Of a stretch of DNA of 18,731 nt, positions 1 through 7,026 are shown piece after piece. The DNA is from Clostridia bacterium (GTDB taxonomy: Bacteria > Bacillota > Clostridia > Christensenellales > DTU072), in NCBI GenBank assembly GCA_028701415.1, contig JAQVQU010000023.1, positions 1-18,731 of the forward strand, given 5' to 3'. Made by a program: the position numbers and the translations under genes. Each line of letters opens with the position of its first letter. Positions within the stretch are counted from its first letter, which is position 1. The notes under the pieces are model-generated. The model did not search any database, was not told the origin of the DNA, and saw nothing but the letters and a program-made list of their open reading frames with translations.

Positions 1-900
1 AGTAATTTGGTTTTCTAGAGCAGCAGGGATTAGAAATGTACATTTTGTAGTTAAAAGTGTACGATTATCAATGTGCTCAACATTATCCGCCTTGTAATCA
101 ATTAGCAGTTTTTTCTGTTTTACAAAATCTAAAATCTCGTGGATATTCAGTCCACTCATATTCCTTATCCCGCAGCTTATATCACTAACCGCTACAATTT
201 TACATCCCAAATTATACAGCATTTCCGCGGATACTCCACCGACATTCCCCATTCCCTGTATTACAACTGAAACATTTTTGGGGTCCATTGCATACATTGC
301 CATATATTCTTTTGCCATAAGAGTTACCCCATAACCGGTTGCAGCAGTTCTTCCAAGAGATCCACCATTTTCAATATCTTTTCCGGTTACAACTCCAAAG
401 ATGGCGTTTCCTTGGAACGCAGAGTAAGTATCCATTATCCAGTTCATGACCTTAGCATTAGTTCCCATATCGGGAGCGGGGACATCTCTATCTGGACCAA
501 TCATCGGAAGAATAGCTATTGTATATTTCCGGGTAAGCCTTTCCAGTTCTCCCTCGGAGAGCTTTGTGGGATCAACACATACACCTCCCTTAGCTCCTCC
601 ATAAGGTATATTGGAAACTGCACATTTGACAGTCATCCAAGCGGCTAAAGCCTTTACCTCGTTAATTTCAACATTTGGGCTATATCGAATACCCCCTTTT
701 GCAGGGCCTCTCAGGGTGCTATGTTGTATTCTATAACCATCAAAATACTTAACGGTACCATTATCCATTTTTACGGGAATAGCTACTTTCAGCTCCCTTT
801 CAGGGTATTTTAGTACCGCATAATCTTTCTCTACCATGCCAATAGCTTTGGCTGCCTGGTCAAGAGTTGCTATAAAGTTATCATATGGATTGTAACTCAT
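1..900 (-). CDS. gdhA: Glutamate dehydrogenase (Glu/Leu/Phe/Val family), C-terminus cut by window edge
   Basis: Catalyses reversible oxidative deamination of glutamate to 2-oxoglutarate and ammonia with NAD(P). Three hundred codons are visible from the ATG at 900; the end lies outside the window (the family is usually about 415-450 residues). Visible motifs are KGGIRY near residue 68, the substrate/catalytic lysine motif PYGGAKGG at 99-106 (Lys104), PAPDMGTN at 141-148 and the dinucleotide loop GMGNVG at 216-221, with Asp240 at the end of the second strand. The start is fixed by AGGAGG just upstream (907-912) and by good family alignment from residue 1. It lies 142 bases downstream of the transhydrogenase genes in the same direction and has its own promoter. 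Family call is firm. I cannot say NAD versus NADP: an acidic residue at the strand end is compatible with NAD but not decisive, and a related amino-acid dehydrogenase is a minor alternative. Confidence 0.93.
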   Translation of the reverse strand, partial: MSYNPYDNFIATLDQAAKAIGMVEKDYAVLKYPERELKVAIPVKMDNGTVKYFDGYRIQHSTLRGPAKGGIRYSPNVEINEVKALAAWMTVKCAVSNIPYGGAKGGVCVDPTKLSEGELERLTRKYTIAILPMIGPDRDVPAPDMGTNAKVMNWIMDTYSAFQGNAIFGVVTGKDIENGGSLGRTAATGYGVTLMAKEYMAMYAMDPKNVSVVIQGMGNVGGVSAEMLYNLGCKIVAVSDISCGIRNMSGLNIHEILDFVKQKKLLIDYKADNVEHIDNRTLLTTKCTFLIPAALENQIT

Positions 901-930
901 TTTTTTCCTCCTAAGAATCACACTATCAAA

Positions 931-959
931 AGTTTAGCACTGTTATTGTAGCGTTTCAA
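931..959 (-). promoter_or_regulatory. Promoter of the glutamate dehydrogenase gene
   Basis: On the minus strand TTGAAA (954-959) is followed after exactly 17 bases by TAAACT (931-936). The predicted start near 924 leaves a leader of about 24 bases containing the AGGAGG site. This suggests the dehydrogenase can be transcribed independently of the upstream lrp-pnt genes. The -10 matches consensus at 4 of 6 positions, so this is a moderate call. Confidence 0.55.
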
Positions 960-1042
960 GGAGAAAAAGAAAATATTTCAGTTTCCTATCTAAAAAAAAG
1001 GATATATAGGATATATTTCGATAATAATATTAAATAGCTTAA

Positions 1043-2893
1043 TTATTTCAATTCTAGTAAAGCAATGAAGTCAGCCAATGTATCATTCGCATTCCCGAGA
1101 AATGTAAACAAGCCACTTTTTCTGGAGTAAACCGGATTCTCAACTCCAGCATAACCAGGTTTCAAATCATAGTTAAATAGAAATATATTCTTGCATTTAT
1201 CAACGTTAAGTATTGGCATGCCATATATTGGAGTACCTTCAGCCTCTCTTGCGGCAGAATTCATGACATCGTTTGCTCCTATTACTATGGTGGCATCAGC
1301 TTCCTCGAATTCAGGATTGATATCATCCATCTCATAAAGATCTTCATAATCTACATCTGCTTCGCAAAGCAGAACATTCATGTGCCCGGGCATTCTTCCT
1401 GCTACTGGATGAACAGCGAATTTTATGGACGCTCCATTATTTCTTAGAATATCAGCCAGATGTTTTACATGATGTTGCGCCTGAGCAACAGCCATACCGT
1501 ACCCTGGTACAAATATTACTTTTTTTGCGTTAAGAAGGATTTCTTTGAGGCTTTTTTTCTCTTCTTCAAAGATTGGATTAATAGAATCAGAAGGAGTAAT
1601 AGAAGAATCAACAATATTTTCTGTAATTATAGTCGTTTTCATTGCCAATTGTTCACTAGGCGAAAGGACCATATTTTCTTCCTTTTTTCTTCCACGACCT
1701 CCGACTAGTATATCCAGCATTTTCCTGTTCATCGATTTGCACATTACCTGGGTTAACCACAATCCTGAAGCTCCGACGATTCCTCCTACAGCGACAAGGA
1801 GCAAGTCACCAACGGCAAAACCTGCTATACCTGCAGCTACTCCGCTAAGAGAATTAAGGAGAGAGATTGTTATCGGCATATCAGCCCCTCCAACTCTGAT
1901 GCTGAACAGAATTCCAAAGATAGAAGAAAAAATAATAACGCAGACAACAGAAAAAGCCGTTATTATTTGATTTGGAATTACGAAATACAACACAAGAGAT
2001 ACAATTGTTAGGGCAAGAAAGATTACTATCCAAACTTTATGTCCCTTCATAACGACAGACTTTTGAGAGATTAAGCGAGCAAGTTTTGCCGCGGCAACGA
2101 GGCTTCCGGAGAGGGTAACGCAGCCAATAGCTATGGCGATCAATGATGATGCATCGGAAAACAAATTATTGTTAGGAGTGAACCCTAGAATCGTGAGAGA
2201 AGCAATTATAGCTGATGCTCCCCCACCTAGCCCGTTAAGAAGAGCTACAAGTTGGGGCATTTGTATCATCTTGACTTTTAATCCAATAAATACACCTAAA
2301 ACGGAACCGATTGTCAACCCAATATATAATATCCAGACGGTTATTAGACCATAAAAAACAAAAGTAGTAATAACCGCTAAAAGCATGGCTATTGAACTAA
2401 GCCTATTTCCAAGAACAGAATACTCTACTTTACTCATGAAGAAAATGCCGACCAAAATCACTGCAGAAAGAAGAGTGGCTACAGAGTAGCTTAAATAATC
2501 CTGCACTTTCCCTTGATAAATGCCTGTTAAGATAATTAGTGCTAAAGAGATGACTAACAATAGTATTGTCAGTATTATTTGAGGGGATGCTTTTTTAGTC
2601 CCAACTTTTGCGATCATTCTTAACATTTTATCAGTTACGATAAAGCCTCCAACAACATTAATCGCCGAAAGGACTATTGCGAATAATCCAAAAATAATTG
2701 CAAGAACATCATTTTTTGAAAAAGCAAAAAAAGAAGCTACAATCGCACCTGTAACACATATCCCGGATAGTGCATTCATTCCAGACATAAGGGGGGTATG
2801 TAAAAGAGAGGGAACATTTTTAATCAAAAAATAACCCAAAATTGTAGCCAATACAAAAACACCTATTAGTGACAATTGGAAAGTAGAAAACAT
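1043..2893 (-). CDS. pntB: Proton-translocating NAD(P) transhydrogenase, fused alpha-2 (dIIa) and beta (dIIb + dIII) subunits
   Basis: Membrane and NADP(H)-binding part of the Re/Si-specific transhydrogenase, which couples hydride transfer between NAD(H) and NADP(H) to proton movement. The 616-residue protein is longer than E. coli PntB (about 460). Residues 1-95 match the short alpha-2 subunit (LLHTPLMSGMNALSG at 30-44, three membrane segments). Residues about 105-395 match the beta membrane domain (MPQLVALLNG at 212-221, GGADMPITISLLNS at 335-348). A charged linker of about 55 residues leads to domain III (VPGYGMAVAQAQ at 462-473, HPVAGRMPGHMNVLL at 495-509, GANDVMNSAA at 539-548). About 13 hydrophobic segments fit a complete membrane domain. 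It follows pntA1 by 21 bases, with AGAGG before the ATG. Oddities: the NADP 2'-phosphate Lys-Arg pair known from E. coli is replaced by Asn-Tyr-Asp at 574-576, and E. coli beta-His91 aligns with Asn220. Confidence 0.93.
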   Translation of the reverse strand: MFSTFQLSLIGVFVLATILGYFLIKNVPSLLHTPLMSGMNALSGICVTGAIVASFFAFSKNDVLAIIFGLFAIVLSAINVVGGFIVTDKMLRMIAKVGTKKASPQIILTILLLVISLALIILTGIYQGKVQDYLSYSVATLLSAVILVGIFFMSKVEYSVLGNRLSSIAMLLAVITTFVFYGLITVWILYIGLTIGSVLGVFIGLKVKMIQMPQLVALLNGLGGGASAIIASLTILGFTPNNNLFSDASSLIAIAIGCVTLSGSLVAAAKLARLISQKSVVMKGHKVWIVIFLALTIVSLVLYFVIPNQIITAFSVVCVIIFSSIFGILFSIRVGGADMPITISLLNSLSGVAAGIAGFAVGDLLLVAVGGIVGASGLWLTQVMCKSMNRKMLDILVGGRGRKKEENMVLSPSEQLAMKTTIITENIVDSSITPSDSINPIFEEEKKSLKEILLNAKKVIFVPGYGMAVAQAQHHVKHLADILRNNGASIKFAVHPVAGRMPGHMNVLLCEADVDYEDLYEMDDINPEFEEADATIVIGANDVMNSAAREAEGTPIYGMPILNVDKCKNIFLFNYDLKPGYAGVENPVYSRKSGLFTFLGNANDTLADFIALLELK

Positions 2894-2914
2894 AATATAC
2901 CTCTTTATAGAAAA

Positions 2915-4075
2915 TTAGAGACCCATTGCTTCCCGGGTTCCTTGATGAACTATTTCTCCATTAATACAAACAATAATGGAACTGGTTATTTCATCTGAAA
3001 AATCAAGATTTATTCTTCCATCTTTATATAAATATTTGAAAAGGTTATATACATTGTTTGCATACATCCATGTTGAACTTGTCGGTAACATACCGGGGAT
3101 ATTCTTTATTCCTTCGATTATTACATTATGCACGATATCTCTTTTTCCAGGATTTGTTACGTTGCAGTTTCCCCCTTGATCTATAGAAATATCGACTATG
3201 CAACTTCCGTTAGGCATTTCGTTTACCATTTGTTCGGTAATTAAAATGGGAGCAATTTTTCCTTGGACGAGAGCGGAACAAAAGACTATATCCGATTTTA
3301 GAATTGTCTCTTTTAGGTTTTCTCTCTCGATTTCCAACCATTTTTCAGAGAGCTTATTTGCGTGTTTTCCATCAGAGCTAACAGCTATTTCGATAGGAAC
3401 TCCAGTCTCGATAATTTTTGCGCCGAGTGACTTTGCTTGCTCATTTGCCTCGGGGCGAATGTCCGCAGAATAGACAAGTGCTCCAAGAGATTTTGCTGTT
3501 GCAATTGCTCTGAGCCCAGCGACACCAGTTCCTATTACGAAGACTGTTGAAGGTTTTATCATACCTACAGCTGTTCCAATAAGTGGCATGAATTTACTCA
3601 AATCATCTGCTGCCATCAACATCCCTTTATAACCGGCACAAGTGCTCATAGATGAAAGAGCATCCATACTCTGAGCTCTGCTAATTCTTGGAATACTATC
3701 TAGCGTTAGTCCAATAATCCCTTTCTTTGCTAAAGCTTTTACCATTTCGTGGTTAACAGGAGAAGCAGGGTGAATAAAGGTAATAAGGTACTGACCTTTG
3801 TGCATAAGATCTACTTCATGTATCCCCAATTTTTCATTATATTGAGGTTCTTTCACCTTAAAAATTATATCTGATGAAGAAAAAACCTCTTTGGGGTCAT
3901 CTTTTATGGTAGCGCCTGCGGCGACATAGGCATCATCATGAAAGAAAGAGCCTTCTCCTGCACCTTTCTCGACAAACACAAGGACACCATCGATAACTAA
4001 TTTTTTTACTGTTTCAGGTGTGGCTGCAACCCGTCTTTCACCTTTCATGATTTCTTTTGGAATTCCAACTATCAT
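2915..4075 (-). CDS. pntA: NAD(P) transhydrogenase alpha-1 subunit, NAD(H)-binding domain I
   Basis: Soluble domain I of the proton-pumping transhydrogenase; it binds NAD(H) and docks on domain III encoded by the next gene. The 386-residue protein resembles alanine dehydrogenase in fold, but the RQD loop IPRISRAQSMDALSS (about 128-142; Arg130, Gln135, Asp138) is the transhydrogenase signature. The Rossmann loop GTGVAG lies at 182-187 and Asp205 in ADIRPEA contacts the adenosine ribose in NAD-specific enzymes. It ends after the soluble domain with no membrane helices, as in the three-subunit Rhodospirillum type. The start is the ATG at 4075, because GGGAGG (4081-4086) sits five bases before it; an in-frame ATG six codons earlier overlaps that site and is less likely. 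It lies 39 bases after the lrp gene and probably shares its promoter. Confidence 0.93.
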   Translation of the reverse strand: MIVGIPKEIMKGERRVAATPETVKKLVIDGVLVFVEKGAGEGSFFHDDAYVAAGATIKDDPKEVFSSSDIIFKVKEPQYNEKLGIHEVDLMHKGQYLITFIHPASPVNHEMVKALAKKGIIGLTLDSIPRISRAQSMDALSSMSTCAGYKGMLMAADDLSKFMPLIGTAVGMIKPSTVFVIGTGVAGLRAIATAKSLGALVYSADIRPEANEQAKSLGAKIIETGVPIEIAVSSDGKHANKLSEKWLEIERENLKETILKSDIVFCSALVQGKIAPILITEQMVNEMPNGSCIVDISIDQGGNCNVTNPGKRDIVHNVIIEGIKNIPGMLPTSSTWMYANNVYNLFKYLYKDGRINLDFSDEITSSIIVCINGEIVHQGTREAMGL

Positions 4076-4114
4076 ATATACCTCCCACAACATAAATATA
4101 TTTGTAATGCTTAT

Positions 4115-4573
4115 CTATTCCTCATTAAAGTCAGCACTGATTGAATACTCGTTTTTTGGCGTATTTAAAACTATGCTGGTTTTTGTCTTTGCCACCCCAT
4201 CAAGACGTTTTATCTCATTTAATATATCCTGAAGAGTGTTAGTATTTGCGGTTATCACTTTTAGATAATAATCGTAATCACCGGCAATATAATGACATTC
4301 GGTAACATTTTTATTTTTTGTTACAGCTTCTTCAAACTTATCATTGAATTTTGGGTGTTCCATAACAACATTTACTATGGCAGTAACATCCATATGTATT
4401 TTTCTTGGATCAAGAAGAACTGTATATCCAGTAATCACGCCCGAGGTTTCAAGTTTCTTGATTCGATCTATTACGGCAGACGTGGAAAGCTTGATATTTT
4501 GAGAAATTTCACTAGCATTTATCCTAGCATTTTTGATTAGGTGATTAATAATTTTTATATCTTTGTTATCCAT
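4115..4573 (-). CDS. Lrp/AsnC family transcriptional regulator
   Basis: DNA-binding regulator of the feast/famine family, whose members sense amino acids and form dimers and octamers. The 152 residues contain an N-terminal helix-turn-helix (about 17-45, SEISQNIKLSTSAVIDRIKKL) and a RAM ligand domain (about 62-140) with the typical GDYDYYLKV segment. The start is the ATG at 4573: AAGGAGG (4579-4585) ends five bases before it, while the in-frame GTG twelve codons earlier lies inside the promoter -10 region. It is first in a minus-strand series with pntA and pntB. The likely role, inferred from position, is amino-acid-dependent control of the transhydrogenase genes and of itself, possibly through the palindromes just upstream of its promoter. 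The ligand cannot be read from sequence. Confidence 0.9.
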   Translation of the reverse strand: MDNKDIKIINHLIKNARINASEISQNIKLSTSAVIDRIKKLETSGVITGYTVLLDPRKIHMDVTAIVNVVMEHPKFNDKFEEAVTKNKNVTECHYIAGDYDYYLKVITANTNTLQDILNEIKRLDGVAKTKTSIVLNTPKNEYSISADFNEE

Positions 4574-4597
4574 ATCAACCTCCTTTGGACCGATTAG

Positions 4598-4626
4598 ATT
4601 ATAGGACACAAAATGCCCGATGTAAA
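4598..4626 (-). promoter_or_regulatory. Strong SigA-type promoter of the lrp-pntA-pntB operon
   Basis: On the minus strand TTTACA (4621-4626) and a perfect TATAAT (4598-4603) are separated by exactly 17 bases. The predicted start near 4591 is a few bases before the ribosome binding site of the regulator gene, giving a very short leader. This also argues against the upstream GTG as a translation start. Confidence 0.78.
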
Positions 4627-4631
4627 TACCG

Positions 4632-4678
4632 AAAACGACACTTTAGGCAACTATTTTTGTCGTTTTTGCTAAAAACGA
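4632..4678 (-). promoter_or_regulatory. Candidate operator: 19-bp palindrome plus inverted repeat upstream of the lrp promoter
   Basis: TCGTTTTTGCTAAAAACGA (4660-4678) is a palindrome with perfect 8-bp arms around a three-base centre. Its left arm continues into TGTCGTTTT (4658-4666), which is an exact inverted copy of AAAACGACA at 4632-4640. So three half-sites containing AAACGA or its complement lie within 47 bases, just upstream of the -35 box (4621-4626). Phased half-sites next to an lrp-type gene suggest autoregulation. This is inference from position and symmetry. Confidence 0.5.
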
Positions 4679-4809
4679 AAAACTTTTCAATAATATTAAA
4701 ATAAACGCAAAAAAATAGCGTACTTCTCTAAATCGATTATAAAAATATGAACAATAATAAAAAAGAGAGACGGTAAAAATCTATATAAAAACACAAAATA
4801 TCTCAACCC

Positions 4810-4848
4810 TAGAAAACAAAAAATATCGATCCAGAAGATCGATATTTT
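4810..4848 (-). terminator. Intrinsic terminator of tRNA-Leu
   Basis: A perfect 12-bp inverted repeat (4820-4831 with 4837-4848, loop CAGAA) containing ATCGATC is followed on the minus strand by TTTTTTGTTTT. It lies directly after the tRNA 3' end. Confidence 0.85.
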
Positions 4849-4850
4849 CT

Positions 4851-4936
4851 TGGTGCCGAAGGCGGGACTTGAACCCGCACGTTGTCGCCAACAGCGGATT
4901 TTGAGTCCGCCGCGTCTGCCATTCCACCACTTCGGC
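4851..4936 (-). tRNA. tRNA-Leu (anticodon CAA)
   Basis: An 86-base gene with a 7-bp acceptor stem GCCGAAG/CTTCGGC, D-loop with GGTGGAATGGCAGAC, anticodon stem GCGGA/TCCGC around loop CTCAAAA (anticodon CAA), a long variable arm (TGTTGGCGACAACG), T-arm with GGTTCAAGTCC, discriminator A and an encoded CCA (4851-4853). The long variable arm confirms class II leucine tRNA. It decodes UUG. Confidence 0.97.
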
Positions 4937-4949
4937 ATTAACGAAAATT

Positions 4950-4978
4950 ATATTACCATAGCTATAGTTAAAACGCAA
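4950..4978 (-). promoter_or_regulatory. Promoter of tRNA-Leu
   Basis: On the minus strand TTGCGT (4973-4978), a 17-base spacer and TAATAT (4950-4955) lie 14 bases before the mature tRNA 5' end. An overlapping TATAAT, three bases closer to the gene, is an alternative -10. Confidence 0.55.
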
Positions 4979-5072
4979 GAAAAACAATTGAAACCATAAA
5001 TATCAGAGCAATATGTTGGTGTTTTTAATAGAATAATCTTTTCTTGTAAATATGGCAAATAGAGGTCCTTAA

Positions 5073-5101
5073 TTGACAATAACGATGGCTTGTGATAAAT
5101 T
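5073..5101 (+). promoter_or_regulatory. Promoter of tRNA-Pro
   Basis: A perfect TTGACA (5073-5078) is followed after 17 bases by TAAATT (5096-5101), with TGTGATAAAT overlapping as an alternative -10. The tRNA begins 14 bases downstream. The -35 is strong; the exact -10 is uncertain. Confidence 0.6.
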
Positions 5102-5114
5102 TATATAGCAAATT

Positions 5115-5191
5115 CGAGGTGTAGCGCAGCTTGGTAGCGCGCTTGGTTCGGGACCAAGAGGTCGTGGGTTCAAATCCCGTCACCTCGACCA
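5115..5191 (+). tRNA. tRNA-Pro (anticodon CGG)
   Basis: A 77-base gene: acceptor stem CGAGGTG/CACCTCG, D-arm with GTAGCGCAGCTTGGTAGCGC, anticodon stem CTTGG/CCAAG around loop TTCGGGA (anticodon CGG), T-arm with GGGTTCAAATCCC, discriminator A and encoded CCA. The C1-G72 pair with D-arm GTAGCGCAG is typical of proline tRNA. Confidence 0.97.
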
Positions 5192-5200
5192 TCTAAACTT

Positions 5201-5233
5201 GTCCGTAATTAAAAATGATTTACGGACTTTTTT
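5201..5233 (+). terminator. Intrinsic terminator of tRNA-Pro
   Basis: GTCCGTAA (5201-5208) pairs with TTACGGAC (5220-5227) around an A-rich loop and is followed by six T residues. It starts nine bases after the tRNA CCA. Confidence 0.92.
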
Positions 5234-5314
5234 ATTAATATGAGAGTAGAAGCTTTGTTTCTTCTATTATGTTAATTATTACATAATATAAGTTTTTTGG
5301 ATTTATAAAAATTT

Positions 5315-5830
5315 TTAATAAATAGCAAAATCCCAGTTGCTCTGAAGAGTATTTATCATTATGTAATCTTCATCGTTTTCCGAAAAAACTTTGAAGCCCA
5401 GTTCTAAGTACATCTTTGATGCATAGTTTGCTTTTTGAACGGATAGAGATACCTGAGTATAACCCTTGTCTTTTAAAAAAGAGATCATCTCGGAGAGTAG
5501 CTTACGGCCTATTCCCATTTTTTGGTACTCGGGGTAAACTGACATTGCAATCTCGGGGGTTGCATCATCGACGTACCCATAGCCTTTTATTTTCCTCGCC
5601 CAAATCGCTCCTACAACAATACCGTCGATTTCGCCCACAAATGCATAATCATGAGGATATATCCCAAATTCATCTATATATTGCCATATCTCGGGTTTTT
5701 GGATGATTGTCCTTTTATAAACTTCTCCGGGTTTTTTAAAAATAGCTTCATATAAGAAATCTGTTAAAAGCATAATTTCATTTGATTTAATAGGTCTTAT
5801 GGTTATTTCCTTAATTTTGATTTTTTCCAT
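5315..5830 (-). CDS. GNAT-family N-acetyltransferase
   Basis: Acetyl-CoA-dependent acyltransferase of unknown acceptor, 171 residues, a normal length for a single GNAT domain. Visible signatures are the acetyl-CoA pyrophosphate loop QKMGIGRKLL (about 103-112) after the beta-4 strand EIAMSVYPEY, and ANYASKMYLELGFK (about 134-147), where Tyr141 occupies the usual general-acid position. The start is the ATG at 5830, preceded by AAAAAGG; an in-frame GTG three codons upstream overlaps that site. An extended -10 element lies upstream, so it is probably transcribed alone, behind the esterase gene. The substrate could be an amino acid, polyamine, drug or peptide; nothing in the context decides. Confidence 0.88.
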   Translation of the reverse strand: MEKIKIKEITIRPIKSNEIMLLTDFLYEAIFKKPGEVYKRTIIQKPEIWQYIDEFGIYPHDYAFVGEIDGIVVGAIWARKIKGYGYVDDATPEIAMSVYPEYQKMGIGRKLLSEMISFLKDKGYTQVSLSVQKANYASKMYLELGFKVFSENDEDYIMINTLQSNWDFAIY

Positions 5831-5925
5831 GATTATCACCTTTTTCTGTTTTTAATTGAAGTTTGTCATGAGGTTGGTTTTTTAGATCCTAACTTGTTCT
5901 TTTTAAAAGAGTAACACTTTCACTT

Positions 5926-5934
5926 ATTATAACA
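5926..5934 (-). promoter_or_regulatory. Extended -10 promoter for the GNAT gene
   Basis: On the minus strand TGT immediately precedes TATAAT (5926-5931), an extended -10. No good -35 is visible, as is common for extended -10 promoters. The leader would be about 90 bases. Confidence 0.45.
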
Positions 5935-5943
5935 TTTCTCTTG

Positions 5944-6873
5944 CTAGCTTAGTATTATCCTTTTCACTTTTTCTTTGGCATCCTTTGCTTCGGGAATGGG
6001 CATTAATGGAAATACATGTAAAAGATTGAAGTAGGGATAACATTTAGCATTATCTAGTCCCAGTTTTTCAATTTTTTCAAAAAATCTTTGTACATATGGA
6101 TATAATGTTTCTTTTGTTCCAATAAAAACTGACATGGGGGCAAGTTCTTTTAGATCCCCGAATTCCGGACTTGCTAAAGGATTAACCAGTTCCTTTTCTT
6201 CCCCAGCATATGCAAGAAAATTTGTTTTTAGCAGTGCTTTATAAAACATCGGATCCTTATCTATATTAGGATTGTCCTCAATTGAGAGAGAAATGTCAAA
6301 ACAAGGGGAGAACATAATCGTGTGTTTTGGCTGAGGAAATCCTTGTGATTTCAAATACTGGGATAAAACAAGTGCTATAGAAGCGCCAGCGCTGTCACCC
6401 ATTACAATAATGTTCTCACTTTTGAAGGTTTCCAGTAATTTTTTGTAGCACTGGAAAACAAAAGGAACAGTGTCTTTGAATGTATATTTAGGAGACTTTG
6501 GATATAAGGGAAGATGTATTTGCATGCCAGTTTCTATAGACAGTTCGTTAAGAAACTTATAATGGAAAGGAAGCGGTTGATCTACATATCCCCCTCCATG
6601 GAGATACAATATACAAATATTACCTTTTGATTCTGAGTTAAAAACTCCAACGGGAAATCCATCGATACTATATGGGAAGATTTTATATTTTTTTAGATAG
6701 ATATAAGGGAAATTGTAGTTGTCATTGATTTTTCCAGAGTGAATCAACCTTTTTTTTGCTCCCGTCTCTGACATATTCCTTTGAGAAGCAAGTACAACTC
6801 TAAGTATTCGTTCTACCCATTGGGAACCTTTGCTCTGAGAACTATCCGAAAAGCTTTGATTATTATTGTTCAT
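5944..6873 (-). CDS. Alpha/beta hydrolase, HSL-type esterase/lipase
   Basis: Likely cytoplasmic carboxylesterase of the hormone-sensitive-lipase (bacterial family IV) type. The 309 residues show the oxyanion motif LHGGGY (91-96), the nucleophile elbow GDSAG (159-163, catalytic Ser161), an acidic residue in IGTKETLYP (Glu255 in place of the usual Asp) and the catalytic His286 in LLHVFPL. No signal peptide is present; the N-terminus is polar (MNNNNQSFSDSSQ). AGAGGA is well placed before the ATG. It lies before the GNAT gene on the same strand with a gap of 113 bases. The physiological ester is unknown; short-chain acyl esters are usual for the family. Confidence 0.9.
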   Translation of the reverse strand: MNNNNQSFSDSSQSKGSQWVERILRVVLASQRNMSETGAKKRLIHSGKINDNYNFPYIYLKKYKIFPYSIDGFPVGVFNSESKGNICILYLHGGGYVDQPLPFHYKFLNELSIETGMQIHLPLYPKSPKYTFKDTVPFVFQCYKKLLETFKSENIIVMGDSAGASIALVLSQYLKSQGFPQPKHTIMFSPCFDISLSIEDNPNIDKDPMFYKALLKTNFLAYAGEEKELVNPLASPEFGDLKELAPMSVFIGTKETLYPYVQRFFEKIEKLGLDNAKCYPYFNLLHVFPLMPIPEAKDAKEKVKRIILS

Positions 6874-6907
6874 AACATCCTCTCATGTTCATAATGCTTA
6901 TTTGTAC

Positions 6908-6916
6908 ATTTTATCA
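6908..6916 (-). promoter_or_regulatory. Extended -10 promoter for the esterase gene
   Basis: On the minus strand TGA precedes TAAAAT (6908-6913), a 5-of-6 match to the -10 with the extended TGn element. The predicted start near 6901 gives a leader of about 28 bases with AGAGGA before the ATG. A clear -35 is not seen. Confidence 0.42.
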
Positions 6917-7026
6917 CGAAAAGACGCAAAATATAAGCCTGTTTTGTTTCATTAATAATAAAAATAGAAGAAAGGAACGTGAAAAATGAGATAAGTCAAT
7001 TGAAGTTAAAACAAATGGAGAAATAA

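Noticed and set aside
412..648. Plus-strand open frame opposite glutamate dehydrogenase
   Set aside because: It is antisense to a well-conserved coding region and has no start signals. The same applies to the open frames opposite pntB, pntA, the reductase, the flavoprotein and lysC.
2915..4075. Alanine dehydrogenase
   Set aside because: The RQD loop (RISRAQSMDALSS) and the adjacent dII/dIII gene identify transhydrogenase domain I.
4696..4987. Open frames of 80 and 68 residues on the minus strand
   Set aside because: They run straight through the tRNA-Leu gene, its terminator and promoter, so they are not proteins.
4851..5191. Mobile-element attachment site at the tRNA pair
   Set aside because: No integrase, no direct repeat of a tRNA 3' end and no cargo genes are seen nearby.
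5263..5300. AT-rich inverted repeat ATTATGT/ACATAAT as terminator of the GNAT gene
   Set aside because: On the minus strand no T-tract follows and the stem is only seven A/T-rich pairs.
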